DNA of 64,000 nucleotides, from the NCBI GenBank assembly GCA_001600635.1, contig BCKL01000003.1, forward strand, positions 186,001-250,000, given 5' to 3'. This stretch comes from Leucosporidium creatinivorum (lineage: Eukaryota > Basidiomycota > Microbotryomycetes > Leucosporidiales > Leucosporidiaceae). The translations under genes and the position numbers were made by a program. Shown here piece by piece: positions 34,349-46,000 of this stretch; position 1 is the stretch's first letter; every line of letters starts with the position of its first letter. The notes under the pieces were generated by a model. It was not told the DNA's origin. It saw only the letters and a list, made by a program, of their open reading frames with translations, and did not search any database.

Positions 34349-37300
34349 ATGGACGACTGGGTAGACAGCGCCAACAAAGCAGCCGAGCCGCTGCCCGTCC
34401 AAGGCTTCGAGCCCCACGACGGAGCCGTCTACGGTCATCAGCCAGACGGCGACGAGGTGAGTGGTGGGCTCCTACGCTGGCGACATATAGCTGCTGCTCC
34501 GTGCTCTGCTGTAGCACGCAGGCCTAGTCTTGTGCGCCCTACAGCCGCCAGCAGCGCTATTGACACCTCGTTCCCCGGCCTCTCGCAGACCGACGACTCG
34601 CCCATCTTCTCTCTGGGGCGAGTCCAATTCGCTCTTCCAAGTCCCCTCTTCTCCCTTTCCTGCACGGCCAATATCCTCCTCCTCTGCCTCACCGGCGTAC
34701 CCCGTCCCTCGCCCAACTCGACTTCGGGCGGCCAACCACCTCAGCTCATTCGCATCGACCTCGACCGACCCACCGAGGTGGATAACATCGACCTCGCCAT
34801 CCCTCCGCCAGTGCAGACTCGAGATGGTCCCGTCAGCACCCTCCACCGCGTTCACGCCGACCCGTCTGGTCGGCACGTCATTGTCACCACTACCACGGGA
34901 GACAACTTCTACATCTTCGTTGGAGCTCTACCAGCAGGAAGCACTACCTCGACCGGTCGAAGAGCCAAGCCGCTGGCTCGGCTAAAGGGAGCTGTCATCG
35001 ACGCCGTCTCCTGGTCTCCTTCGGCCGCCTCCTCCTCGACCGCCTCCTTCTCTACACGCGAGATCCTCCTCGGAACTGCAACAGGCCAAATCCTCGAGAC
35101 GACCCTCCTCGATCCTACCCTCGCCGAAACCTCCTCCTTCTCCCTCCCCGTTCCAGGCCGGTCGGGCGCCCCCGAGCGCTACGTCAAGCACCTGCACACG
35201 CTTGCAGAGCGGCAGTCGATTACTGGACTGAGGTGCGAGACGTGGGGAAAGAGGGCAGCCATCATCGCCACTACCAAGACGAGAATCTACCAGTTCATCG
35301 GCACGCTCAGCACTCGGAGAGAGGAGGAAGGAGGGATGCTCGAACCCATGTTTCAGCAATACACGTCGAACGAGGTACAGCCGAGTACGTCCCACCTTTA
35401 CGATCCTATGAGACTGCTTGCTGACCTTTCACACTCGCAGAATCGCTCGAATTGCCAGGCGAGCCGCTCAACTCGGAGCTGCACTTCTTCGCGCCGTTAC
35501 GGACAGACTCAAAGGGCGTTGTCACCGGGATCACACTACCGAAGAGTGTAGCATGGCTAACTGGTGAGTTTTCTCGCTGATGTCCCTCGTCAGCATCTTC
35601 TGATCCTCCCTCCTCGCAGGTCCCGGCATCTACCACGGCACTCTCTCCTTCCCACCGCCCTCTTCCGACCACCTCCACCCGGGCGACGGCATCATCGAAT
35701 CAGCTTCTCTCGTCCCCTACCCAGCCGAACCGTCCTCGCCTACCCACGTCTCCTCCTCTTACGACAAGTTCCACGCTGGGCATGAGGACGACGAAGGGCG
35801 AACGGAGATGCCCATCAGCATGGCGTTGACCGAGTGGCACTTTGTCTTGCTGTACGAGGATAAGATTCGAGTGATTGGCCTACTGAGCGACAAGGTGGTG
35901 TATGAGGACCCGCTGGATCTGGTGAGCTCCCGCTCCTTAGCGAGCATTGCAAACGCCCGCTGACTCTTCGCTCTCACTCGCAGCCACCAGGCGTTCGCCC
36001 TCTCAAGCTCTCGACCGATCCTCTTCGCAAGACATGCTGGATGCACACCGACCAGTCCATCTTTGAGCTCGTCATCAAGGACGAGGACCGCGACGTTTGG
36101 AAGATCTACCTCGGCCGCTCGAATTGGGAGCTGGCTCGTCGCTACGCCAAGGCGAGCCGCGTTATGTCAAAAGCTCACTATAAGCATCGCTGACACTCCT
36201 GCTACCGCTCTCAGACTCCACGGCAACGCGATCAAGTGCTCGCCGCCGAGGCCGACGCCTACTTTGCGATGGGCCGCTACATCCAGTCGGCGCAGTGCTA
36301 CGCACAGTCGTCCAAGAGCTTCGAGGAGGTTGTCTTGCGCTTCGTCGACAAGAATGAACGAGATGCTCTGCGCTACTATCTCGTGGCCAAGCTCGAGCGA
36401 TTGCGCCGAAGTGTGAGTTGGGCTCTCCCGTTTCGCTCCGCGACACGAGCTGACCGACGCGCAACTTGCAGGACCTCACTCAACGGATGATGCTCGCTAC
36501 CTGGCTCGTCGAGATCTACCTCTCCAAGATCAACCAGCTCGAGGATATCGCAGCAGCAGAGCGGTCGCCGGACGACGTCGAGAACCTCAAGGTGGAGAAG
36601 AGCTTACTCGAGGATGAGATGCGACAATTCTTGTCAACCTATAAGGTATGCACAGTGTCTTTGTGACGAGCGAGCAGTCGCTGACCCCTTCGGCTCTGCA
36701 GGAAAACCTCGACCGCAAGACCGTCTTCGACTTGCTCGACCGACATGGCAGGGACGAGATGACTCTGTACTACGCCTCAATCGTCGGCGATCACGAGCGC
36801 AACATCACCCACTGGGTCTTCGAGGCCAATTGGACGAAGGCTCTCGAGGCGCTCAACAAGCAGGTGAGTAGTGGACTCACCTCGGTCGAGCTCTCTCGCT
36901 GACTCTCTGTAACGCTTTACAGGAGGGCCTCGATCTCTACTACCGCTTCGCTCCCGTCCTCATCCGCCATGCACCCAAAGAGACGGTAGAGACCTTCATG
37001 CGCCAGCCGAGCCTCGACGTCCGGCGCCTCATCCCCGCCGTCTCGGCGCCTCAACGTCGCTCCCCTACCACTCCCAACGATACCCGCTCGTCGTTCGAGC
37101 ACGTCATCAAATACCTCCAGTACTCGATTCTCCAGCTGCAGAACACGGACGCCTCGGTCCACAATACCCTCCTCACCCTTTTCGCCACCGACTCGAGCGC
37201 CGACGAAGCCGACTTCCTCCACTTCCTCGCCGTCAGCCCCAACAACCCCGAGACGGGCGATCCTTACTACGACCTCGACTACGCTCTCCGTCTCTGCCGC

Positions 37301-38406
37301 GCCAACAAGCGAGTGCAGGCCTGCGTGCTCATCTACTCCAAGATGGGCCTCTTCGAGTCGAGCGTCGACTTGGCGCTGGAGCACGACGACCTCGAGCTCG
37401 CCAAGCTCAACGCCGACAAGCCCGAGGATGACGATCTTCTGCGGAAGAAGCTGTGGCTCAAGATCGCTCGCTACGTTGTCGGCCAGAAGAACGATATCAA
37501 GACGTGAGTTTCAGCCGTCGACCTCCTTCGGCGTTCGCTGACTTTCTCTTCCTTCGCTACAGGGCCATGCGCTTCCTCGAGTCGACCGATCTACTCAAGA
37601 TCGAGGACATCCTCCCCTTCTTCCCCGACTTTGTGGTCATCGACGACTTCAAGGACGAGATCTGCTCGGCGCTCGAGGGCTACTCGGCGCACATCGAGCG
37701 GCTCAAGGACGACATGGACGAGGCGACTCGGAGCGCAGAGGCCATCAAGAGCGATATTGCCGATTTGCGCAATCGCTTTGTCGTCGTCGATGCGAGCGAG
37801 AAGTGCGGGAGCTGTGGGCTGCCTCTCCTCACGAGGCAGTTCTACGTCTTCCCGTGCCAGCACTCGTTCCACGCGGATTGTCTCATCAACGAGGCGAGTC
37901 TGTCTTGGTGTTGGTTCCCGCTCGCGAGTTTAGCTGATTGAGCCGACTCGCCCTCTCAGGTCACCAAACATCTCTCCCCGACCGCCCTTCGTCGCATGCT
38001 CGACCTCCAATCCCAACTTTCCCCTTCCTCCGCACCCTCTCGTCCCCATCGCCGCAACCTCGTCGAGGACACTCAAACCCAAGGCCTCAAGCTCGCCGCC
38101 GCCTCGGTCCAAGGACTCGACCAACTCAGGAAGCTCGTCCTCCCCGACGCTCTCCTCGGCATCATCGGCGGCGCCATCCCAGGCAAGCAGCTCATGGGCC
38201 GCGTGGGAGGTCCGTTCGGCGGAGGAGGCGATGGCGTTGTGCCCGTGGCGGGCGCGAACCTCAGCGCCAGCGCGAAGAAGGAGGCTGGGGAGAAGCAGGG
38301 ATTGCGGGAGGCATTGGACGAGCTGTTGGCAAGCAGCTGTGTGCTGTGCGAGGGAGCTATTACTAGTGTGGATCGTGGGTTTGTCGACGAAGGCGAGGAA
38401 ATGTAG
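34349..38406 (+). CDS. VPS18: VPS18/Pep3, HOPS/CORVET core subunit with RING-H2
   Basis: The class C vacuolar sorting protein Vps18/Pep3, shared core of the HOPS and CORVET tethers that drive endosome and vacuole fusion. The start MDDWVDSANKAAEPLPVQGF is followed by a Pep3-type beta-propeller (FSLGRVQFALPSPLFSLSC, ILLGTATGQILETTLLDP, SMALTEWHFVLLYEDKIRVI). The alpha-solenoid follows (DVWKIYLGRSNWELARRYAK, ALRYYLVAKLERL, RHGRDEMTLYYASIVGDHER, YALRLCRANKRVQACVLIYS). The C-terminal RING-H2 reads CGSCGLPLLTRQFYVFPCQH, SFHADCLINE and ends SSCVLCEGAITSVDRGFVDE. About ten introns. Domain order and length match the family. Confidence 0.93.
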
Positions 38407-38670
38407 ACGCCGACCTTTCGCGCTCATCGTTCGGCGCCGACAAAATGTACTGCGAGCGGCGAAGAGCTTCACTTGGGCTCTCGGAGAGGGCTGTTCGAGC
38501 TGGTCTCACCGCGTTCAGCCGCTTGGAGCGGGCCTCTACGCACTCGCAATAGCTTCCCGAAGCCTCGGCACGTGCGAAGCGCCGACGCTCTTCACGTCGA
38601 CGAGAACACCTTGTTACACGGATCGGGAGGTCGTACGGAGATTAAAGATATCGTTCGGTGTCGGCGGTCG

Positions 38671-38989
38671 CTACGAGGGAGTCCAAGCGATCTGCAGGAG
38701 TTTGAGAGGCGGGAGTCAGCCCGGCTCGTCTTCACCGAGAACACTCAACAGCAGAGCTGCTAGGTAGCGGAATCGCTCGACAGAACGGCAACTCACTCGT
38801 TCGCTGGAGCCGAACGTCAACCTGAAGTGTCGACCGTATCGGTGGAGGTAGACGAGCTTGGGAAGGAGAGTGTACTGGCGAGGAGGGGCATAGGTCAGCG
38901 CGGGCGAGGGAGCACATTGTAGTGCATGAGAGCAGTATCAGCTCTGTAACACTTACGCGGTGGCTGCGGTGCTGTACTGTAAACCCCAT
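38671..38989 (-). CDS. 43-residue spliced microprotein, tandem copy 2
   Basis: Three exons (38989-38957, 38874-38797, 38691-38671) sum to 132 nt and encode 43 residues: MGFTVQHRSHR, YTLLPKLVYLHRYGRHFR, LTFGSSER, IAWTPS. It is a paralogue of the gene at 39210-39569: same length, 16 of 43 positions identical including LTFG, H22, G25 and AW.P at the end, and most other changes conservative. One intron of copy 1 (before LTFG) is absent here. The protein is basic, has no cysteine and no clear membrane segment. I do not recognise the family; a small subunit of a larger organellar complex is one guess. Matched length and frame across independent splice sites make chance unlikely. Confidence 0.68.
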
Positions 38990-39209
38990 GTCTTGAGAGC
39001 AGATGCTGGAAGAAGGGAGAGAGACGCGAGGGGGCTGTGCACGAACCTCGGCGATGAAGGAGGCTTCGTCTCTGAGCTCGGTCCAGCCTTCCCACGAAAG
39101 TCCTTCGCACCCGCCACCCTCGCTCTACACTCACTAATGTCTAAGGACTTCGTGTATCTAGAATTGAAACAACAGGCGGCGCCAGACTCTCTCCTTCAAC
39201 TACATTTCT

Positions 39210-39569
39210 TTACTTGGGTTGCCATGCGACCTGTGAGCACGCGAAGAGTCAGTGACAGTCAGAAGAGCTCCTGCAAAGATCCCACCTTGTCACCGGGTCC
39301 GAACGTGAGCTGCGATGAGCAGAGAGTCAGCGCCGAGTGCGAACTTGAGCTGGCGGCTGCTCACCTTCCAACGCTTGCCCCACTTGTGCACCTTGAGCAC
39401 GTAAGGAATGATGGTCCAACTGTAATTGTGTGCTTTGAGTCAGCTGATTGGCCGCGGCAAAGCCCTCCAAGCCAGTGCGAGCACAACGCCCGAACCAGGG
39501 CGAAGGTGTAATAGAGGCTGTTAGGAAGCAAGCTCACGAATGCGGGTGTGATTGGACGCTGAAGGGCAT
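39210..39569 (-). CDS. 43-residue spliced microprotein, tandem copy 1
   Basis: Four exons (39569-39538, 39419-39365, 39309-39286, 39230-39210) sum to 132 nt. They encode MPFSVQSHPHS, WTIIPYVLKVHKWGKRWK, LTFGPGDK and VAWQPK, then TAA. Every junction is GT-AG and phase-consistent. The protein is basic and aromatic-rich (four Trp) and is too short to appear in ordinary ORF lists. The neighbouring copy (38671-38989) has the same architecture and ending. Downstream lies the VPS18 3' end, upstream inverted arm C. No family assigned. It could be a mitochondrial or ribosome-associated small subunit, but nothing here proves that. Confidence 0.7.
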
Positions 39570-39983
39570 GTCGGTAGGTCGTGTGGTGGGAGGGTGAAAA
39601 GCGACCTTGAGGGAAGGAAATGACCGCGCTAGCTGGCGGCGACCTCGATGACGTTCAGACCAGCGCTGGAAAGTGCATCTCATCTCGAGGTGACGATTCC
39701 ACCGAGAGCGAGGATGGGTTCGGGTGCGCGTTGGCGTTCTGCGTATAAAGTTGCACGACCTGGAGACGATGAGAAGTTCGGCGACTTGAAGAGCTCGGCG
39801 CAGGCTGGAACGCAAAATTGTCGGAGGGAGCTGCGAGGGAGACTTGAGGCCAATGAGATCTTGTTACATACCTCGACGCCGTGAGGTGGGCTGGACGCTG
39901 ATCTCTTACAACTGCGTCGTTCCGCTCAGACGTCGATCCCTCGACCGAGCTCCCTCCCTTCCGAGTTCCGCCCGCTTAACCCC

Positions 39984-41234
39984 CTACCCCAACACCACAG
40001 GAGCCGGCGCTGAATTGTGTTGACTCCAAAGAGTGATTCCGGTAACCACTCCACCGACCACGAGGGCAAACACGATGAGGATGAGCGCCAATCGTTTCCC
40101 GCTGTACGGCGCGATGGCCTTTGGAGTCGTGCTCTCGCCCCAAGCACCTTCCTCCTCGTCGGGCTTGAGAAGAGGGCGAGATTGATCCTCTTGGAGCTGA
40201 GGGTCCTCGGGTGGAGGAGTGACTGTCCAGGTTGGGAGTGAGTAGGCGAAGGGCTGCGAGCGGTTTGTGACATTCAATACCAGTCTGCTGCTTGGAGGGG
40301 AAACAGATAAGACAGCTCACATTCAGCCAGCTGCCTGCCTGGCTTGCAGGTGCCAAAGCGCTCATCTTGTCGAGGAAGACGAGGCCCGTTTCGCCAGCCT
40401 CGGCGATGCTGCAAGGTGGAAATGTCGGTCAGCGAGATAGCGACGGGTCACCGGGAGACGTACTAGGCTTCCTTGATGAAAGAGAATGGGCATGTAGTCG
40501 ACTCCGAGGTTGCTGTGGAGGTCTGGAGCGAGCGAGATCAGTTCGGCGCTTCGGCGATGCCCGCGGTGTTCGATGCTGCTCACCTGGCCAAGACGAGCAC
40601 CGCGANTGACACCNGCATTGATAAGCTCGATGCAGTCCTTCATCAGCTTTCCTGCCCTCGCCAATTGCTGCTTGATCTCCTCCGTCTCGCTCGTGAGGAC
40701 GAAAGCTCGACCGCCGCCGCCACGAAGGTGAGGAGCACGAGTGTTGAGAGTACGGAGGATGGGAGGCAGGGGAGAGAAAGTTTTGGAGATCCTCTTCTTG
40801 AGCGTTTCGAGATCCTCGGCGAGCTTGTTGGTGGTAGCGCAGCGAGACGAAGTGGACGAGGGAACGGCGAGGAGTCAATCGTACAGCACAGCAAGCTCCC
40901 TGAGGTCGTCCTTAACATTGACTAGCTCGTGTGTGACTCTCTCCAACTGTTGAGGAACACCATGAGTCCCATGTCTGCTGTTCGCACCCCACTCGGCGCT
41001 GGCTCGACTCGGCGGACTCACCTCGAAGCGGAAACCGTCTACATCAAGTGCAGTACGACCACTCTGTTTCTCTTCCTTCTTCTGCTGCATGAGCGTCTGC
41101 TGGCCGCTCTGTTGAGCATCTGCACCTGCATCTTGCTGCTCCGCGGGGTAGCGAGGGAGCGTTTCGGCGAGGGAAGCGAGAGAGGTGNTCCTAGNGTGTN
41201 GAGGNGGAGGATCGTAGGCTGGAGAGGTGTACAT
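39984..41234 (-). CDS. predicted C-tail-anchored protein, copy in arm C
   Basis: Mirror copy of the gene at 53804-55054 (coordinates sum to 95038). The predicted protein starts MYTSPAYDP, has a charged helical middle (ERVTHELVNVKDDLRELAVL), a Pro-rich stretch with TPPPEDPQLQEDQSRPLL, and a single membrane segment near the end, RLALILIVFALVVGGVVTG, followed by about a dozen residues. The last residues differ from the other copy: ITLWSQHNSAPAPVVLG here, LVLWSQHNYAPEPIVTA there. This shows two real loci rather than one locus placed twice. Six N bases fall in the coding exons at the same relative sites in both copies. Family not recognised; the topology suggests a tail-anchored ER, Golgi or mitochondrial membrane protein. 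It lacks a clear SNARE core. Confidence 0.65.
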
Positions 41235-41725
41235 GTCGGTACTGGAGCTTGTGGTGAAGCTGGCGCTGTGGTCGAAAGAGGGCGGAGGAAGACAACCCGC
41301 GTCTCTCTTGAGTCCTCGTCGTCTCTCCTCGCCGCCGTGCCCCTAAGCGCCCCACATTCTGCACCGAGTTTCCGGCCAACACACGTGCTCGGCGCTGCAG
41401 AGGAGTGTAGTCGGACCTACATTCCGCAAGACCGCTGCAGTATACTACAGCAGCGAGCTTCGCCGAAAAATCGAGTCCAGCTCACTTCTCGGCGGCGCTC
41501 CTCGACGACCAGTCTCGAGCAAAAGAGCTCTGAGTTGCATGGCAAAGCGCTATTGGGGGGTACTAACAGGGACGGATGGGGTATTCGAACTACACATCGA
41601 GGAAGAGCGGGCGACATCGTGAAGCAAAAGGAGAGAAAGCGAAGGGGAAGCGGGAAGGGGAACGAACGCCGAGCAGGCAAGAGCAGCTCTACTGGTTGCC
41701 GTTACCGCGCGCCGCCGCTCCAACC
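40010..41725 (-). repeat. inverted arm C (1.7 kb), mirror of arm D
   Basis: Reverse complement of about 53313-55030. All six Ns (40606, 40614, 41188, 41195, 41200, 41205) mirror those of arm D with a constant coordinate sum of 95038. It holds the tail-anchored gene and its promoter. At its inner end (41691-41725) it also carries a decayed match to the last codons of the SNF2/RING gene, which is intact only next to arm D. That suggests arm D is the source and arm C the copy. Confidence 0.88.
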
Positions 41726-43023
41726 CCGGAACGGGCGACTATGCTCGCCACAGCGGCGCCGAGATTCCGAGAAAGCCTTCCAGAAGATCAAGGAGGACAA
41801 GCTGTATCTTGTACATTCGACTAGGGGACACTATCAGTTCCAGTGGTAGTCAGATAAGCTCGCTGAGCGACTTAGACAGCACCTCAGCTCCCCGCAAAGT
41901 GTTTCCTGAGATGCGAAGGAAAGTCTAGTGGCTTATCACGTTTCCTTAGGCAAGCGGAAAGAGGCGAGAGCTTGTGTCGAGGTACAGAGAGGGTACCGAG
42001 GCAACAGAAGAATGAACAGTAGTAGCTGTTGACCACCAGACTTGCCCTCGACGTACATGCAAGCAGAACGGCCGGACCGAGCAGCTCGCTCGGCGCTGTA
42101 GCCTCTGCGAGGAACTCGAAGGCTTTCCAGGTGAGCTGGTGGTCTCTGACCCCACAGGACTCATCTGCGTACGCTGATGAATAGGTTCGAGGGGTAGAGA
42201 CTTCATCGGAAGCTTTTTAAAGCACGTCAAAGCCTCAGCTTCGGCGACGGCAGCGGGAGCGCTGGCGTGCCTCAGGCAACGGTGTCTGGTGCAGGGAAGC
42301 TGCGTGGCTGGCAGACGAGAGATCTTGTACTCGCTACTCTTGACCTGTAGCACGACATCGCCCTGCCGCTCAACGTTGAAGCGCATCGGCGGAAGCTGGG
42401 AGCGCCTTGACCCCCTTTCGCCGAGACTTCCTGTATCGCACTTGCTGCACCCCAGCGTTTGCGCAACGGTGCAGATTCGCCTGTATAGCTGTAATCTAGT
42501 CACCGCCTTGGCCGCAAACCTCATTTCTGCAGGCGAGTAGGCGAGGATGGGCTACAGAGACTCGCCTCATTTGACTCTACGATACTCCTCTACGCGCTCA
42601 CGCTGAGACGCGCCTCGAAAGCGGAGAGTGAGCTGCAGCTTCTCGACGAGTAAGTCAGCTCGAGAGGTGTGGCGGCTTCTGGCTCTTGCTCCCACCATCT
42701 CTTCTGCCTCGCGGCTTCTATACGACTACAGGAGGGAGCATCTAGCACCTTTCGACTGTCGACCTACAGCTTCCTTCACCGTGGACTATCCCACCCCCAG
42801 CGACCCTCTCGCCTTCCCCCTCGCTTCCTCGACCTCTTCCGCCCCCGTCGCCCTCTCTCCCGCCTACCCGCTCCCGCCCAACCACCGCCCAGCAACGCTG
42901 AAAATCTCGACCGCTTCTTGGCTGCAGAAGAATAGCCCTACAGCTTCCACTCACGCTTCCCCTGGCCCAGAGGAGCAGTTGCACCACCACCTCCCGCACC
43001 TCGCATCACATCCCGACGACTTG
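41726..43023. other. 1.3-kb intergenic stretch with short repeat and possible gene remnants
   Basis: It contains the AAAGTGTTTCCTGAG motif and the tRNA-Val-like fragment (41896-41950, listed separately). A minus-strand open frame over 41946-42524 includes MRFNVERQGDVVLQVKSSEY (about 42390-42320), which faintly recalls the start of a BTB domain but goes no further. A plus-strand ORF from 42628 runs in frame into the YTA7 start region. It is probably 5' leader, since it includes a GACTACAG-type splice acceptor near 42730. No confident gene. Confidence 0.4.
41896..41950 (+). repeat. AAAGTGTTTCCTGA motif joined to a tRNA-Val 5'-half-like fragment
   Basis: AAAGTGTTTCCTGAG (41896-41910) is followed by GGAAAGTCTAGTGGCTTATC and ACGTTTCCTTAGG. 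Bases 41922-41947 match the D-arm and anticodon-stem part of the tRNA-Val at 30462 with three mismatches over the first 26 bases, then diverge before the anticodon. A shorter relative is at 60232-60276. Confidence 0.5.
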
Positions 43024-46000
43024 ATGCCCACCAATACGCGTCGCTCTTCCTCTCGCGCTGCACAGCATCCTCAGTCTACCTCGACTAGGTCTACCAGAGG
43101 CTCTCCCATGGTCAATCAGGAGGAGGATCAGTACGCGAGTGGATCGAGATCTACTCGCGGTCATGCTCCCAACTACGCCGAGCAGGATCCCGAGTACGAT
43201 CAGAAGGAGGGCGAGTATGCCGAGGAGAATGGAGCGGACGCGCCGTACCAGAACGGAGGCGATGCGGGAGGAGCAGCCCCTGCTGGCGAGGATGAGGACG
43301 ACGCGGGACGCGAAGGGCGGAACGCGAGGACGAGGAAGGCCACCGTCATTAAGGATAGCGAGGATGAGGATGCGGAAGGAGAGCAAGATGGCGATTTCGA
43401 CATGGAGGAGGATGAGGCGCCAGTTCGACCAGCTCGAGGTGGTCGCCGAGCAAAGGCCATCGCTCACGCGTCGTCGGACGAGGACGCCGATCTAGGATAC
43501 CAACCTCCCAAGGTCGTCGCCGTCACCACCTCTTCGGGACGACAGACCACTCGCCCTCTCTACTACGATGGCGATTCCGGCGACGAGGAGGAGGAAGTCA
43601 AGCCGAAGAGCTCCCTGCGGCGCGGCACCAGGAGCCACAACACGCATGACAACTTCGTCGAGGCCGACGAGGAGTACGACGAGGAGGACCGAGGCTACGG
43701 CACCGGCAAGCGCAGCTCTCGCCTCACCGAACGTCAGCAAAAGGCCGAGCAGGCGAGGAAGGAGAACGAGCGAGCTCGGCGCGCTGCTGCTAGCGGTGGT
43801 CGTGGCGCTCGCAACCGCAAGGTGGACCAATCATACGAGGGCGAGGACCACTCGAGCGAGACGGATGAGGATGACGAGGAGCTGGACCTCGCTGGCGATA
43901 GCGACGACCTCATGGGCAGTCAGCCCCAACGCAAGCTGAGGGAGAAGCGCAAGGTCGACTACTTTGCCATCCCCGCTCTCGAGGCGCCGCAGAAGAACAA
44001 GGGCAAGGGCAAGCAGCGCGACGCCGATAACCCCTTTGCTGGCCTTCCCCTCAACATGACTGGCGCTCAGTGGGCTGCTCTCTACCCCGAGAAGAATGGA
44101 CAGGCCGATTCTGTAGGTTCTCGCTTTGGCTCCTGACCTTCGAGTCAGCATCCGCAGTGACGGAGAGCTGACTTCGACCTCGTCTCTCCCCCTCCTCAGT
44201 CCGACGACGACGACAACCCCAACTTCTCGACCCCTCGCAAGGCCGCCCTCTTCTCTTCCAACGCTGCTGCTACCGCCGCTGGCTTTGGAGGCGGAGGAGC
44301 CATGCTCGCAGGCGGACCAGGAATGGGAGGAGGCATGCCCAACAATCTCGGCAAGGTCACCGGCCCTGCAGGTGCGTTGGCTGTTGATCTCAGACTCTCT
44401 ACTGGCTCCTGGCTCACACTCGTCTCCCCTCTTCAGCTCTCGCCGACACCGACCCCCTCGGCGTGTCCTCGACCGTCTCGTTCGACTCTGTCGGAGGACT
44501 CGGCTCGCACATTCAACAGCTCAAAGAGATGGTCTCCCTTCCTCTCCTCTACCCCGAGGTCTTTGAGCGCTTCAACATCACCCCTCCCCGCGGTGTACTC
44601 TTCCATGGTCCTCCCGGTACTGGAAAGACTCTGCTCGCGAGGGCGCTCGCTGCGAGTTGCTCGACGGATGGTCGTAAGATTTGTGAGTGCGCCTGTTCGG
44701 CTCGTTGGAAGAGCTGGGACTGACAGCTTATGCGATCTACAGCCTTCTTCATGCGTAAGGGAGCCGACTGCTTGTCCAAGTGGGTCGGAGAGGCCGAGCG
44801 ACAGCTTCGTCTGCTCTTCGACGAGGCCAAGGCGTGCCAGCCTTCCATCATCTTCTTCGACGAGATTGATGGTGAGTTGAAGACCTCGCGGTGCATTTCT
44901 GGACCATGCTGACTGTCAACACACTCTCAGGACTCGCCCCCGTTCGCAGCAGCAAGCAGGAGCAGATCCACGCCTCCATCGTCTCGACTCTTCTCGCGCT
45001 CATGGACGGCATGGACGGTCGAGGTGCGCTCTCTCGCATCTCACTACTCTACTCACCAGCAGCTGACTTCTCCCCTCTCCCTCACAGGCCAAGTCATCGT
45101 CATCGGCGCTACCAACCGACCCGATGCCATCGACCCCGCCCTCCGCCGTCCTGGTCGCTTCGACCGCGAGTTCTACTTCCCTCTCCCCAATCTCGAAGGT
45201 CGTCGCAAGATCCTCGACATCCACACCTCGGGATGGAACCCTCCCATCGAGGAGACGTTCAAGGACGAGCTGGCTCAGCTGACGAAGGGCTACGGAGGAG
45301 CTGATCTGAGGGTCAGTCGTGGTCGTGCCCGTTGTCGGTCGAGTGATAGTGCTGACCTTGATTCCACTCGACAGGCCCTCTGTACCGAAGCCGCACTCAA
45401 CGCAGTCCAGCGCACCTACCCTCAGATCTACAAGACGAACGAGCGCCTTCTCATCAAGCCCGAGACCATCGATGTCACCGCTCGCGACTTTGTTGTCTCG
45501 CAGAAGAGTGAGTCGGTCCTCACTGCCATCGCTACCTCGTGCTGACCTTGCTGCTCGCTCGCAGACCTCATCCCCTCCTCGGCTCGCGCAACTTCCTCAT
45601 CGGCTGCGCCCATCCCTCCTCAGCTCGTCCCGCTTCTTCAGAACGGTCTCGAGCAGGCCAAGATCGCGCTCTCCAAGGTTCTGCCCGAGGTCAAGAAGGC
45701 CAACATTCTTGAAGAGGCCGAATGGGAAGATGATGGAGGAGGATTCGAGAAGGAGAGGATGCTTCAGGGTGCGTCGAGCCTATCTCTTGCTCAAAAACCG
45801 ATAGCTGACCTTGTCTGTCTACTACAGCCTTCGAGACCCTCCGAGTCTTCCGTCCTCGCATGCTCGTCTGTGGCGAGACTGGCATGGGTCAGAGCTACGT
45901 CGGCGCAGCAGTCCTGCACCATCTCGAAGGCTTCCACGTCCAATCCCTTGATCTCGCCACCCTCGTCGCCGACTCTTCGCGTACCATGGAGGCCGCCTGC

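Noticed and set aside
39030-39110. Open stretch EGLSWEGWTELRDEASFIAE between the two microprotein genes
   Set aside because: Protein-like, but no flanking exons or start in a consistent frame; likely leader or intergenic.
41946-42524. Minus-strand ORF with a BTB-like start (GDVVLQVKSSEY)
   Set aside because: Only about twelve residues resemble a BTB domain; the downstream sequence does not continue it.
42628-43023. Upstream in-frame extension of YTA7 from ATG 42628
   Set aside because: The added 132 residues are Pro/Ser-rich and cross splice-like CTACAG signals; MPTNTRRSSSR at 43024 is the more natural start.
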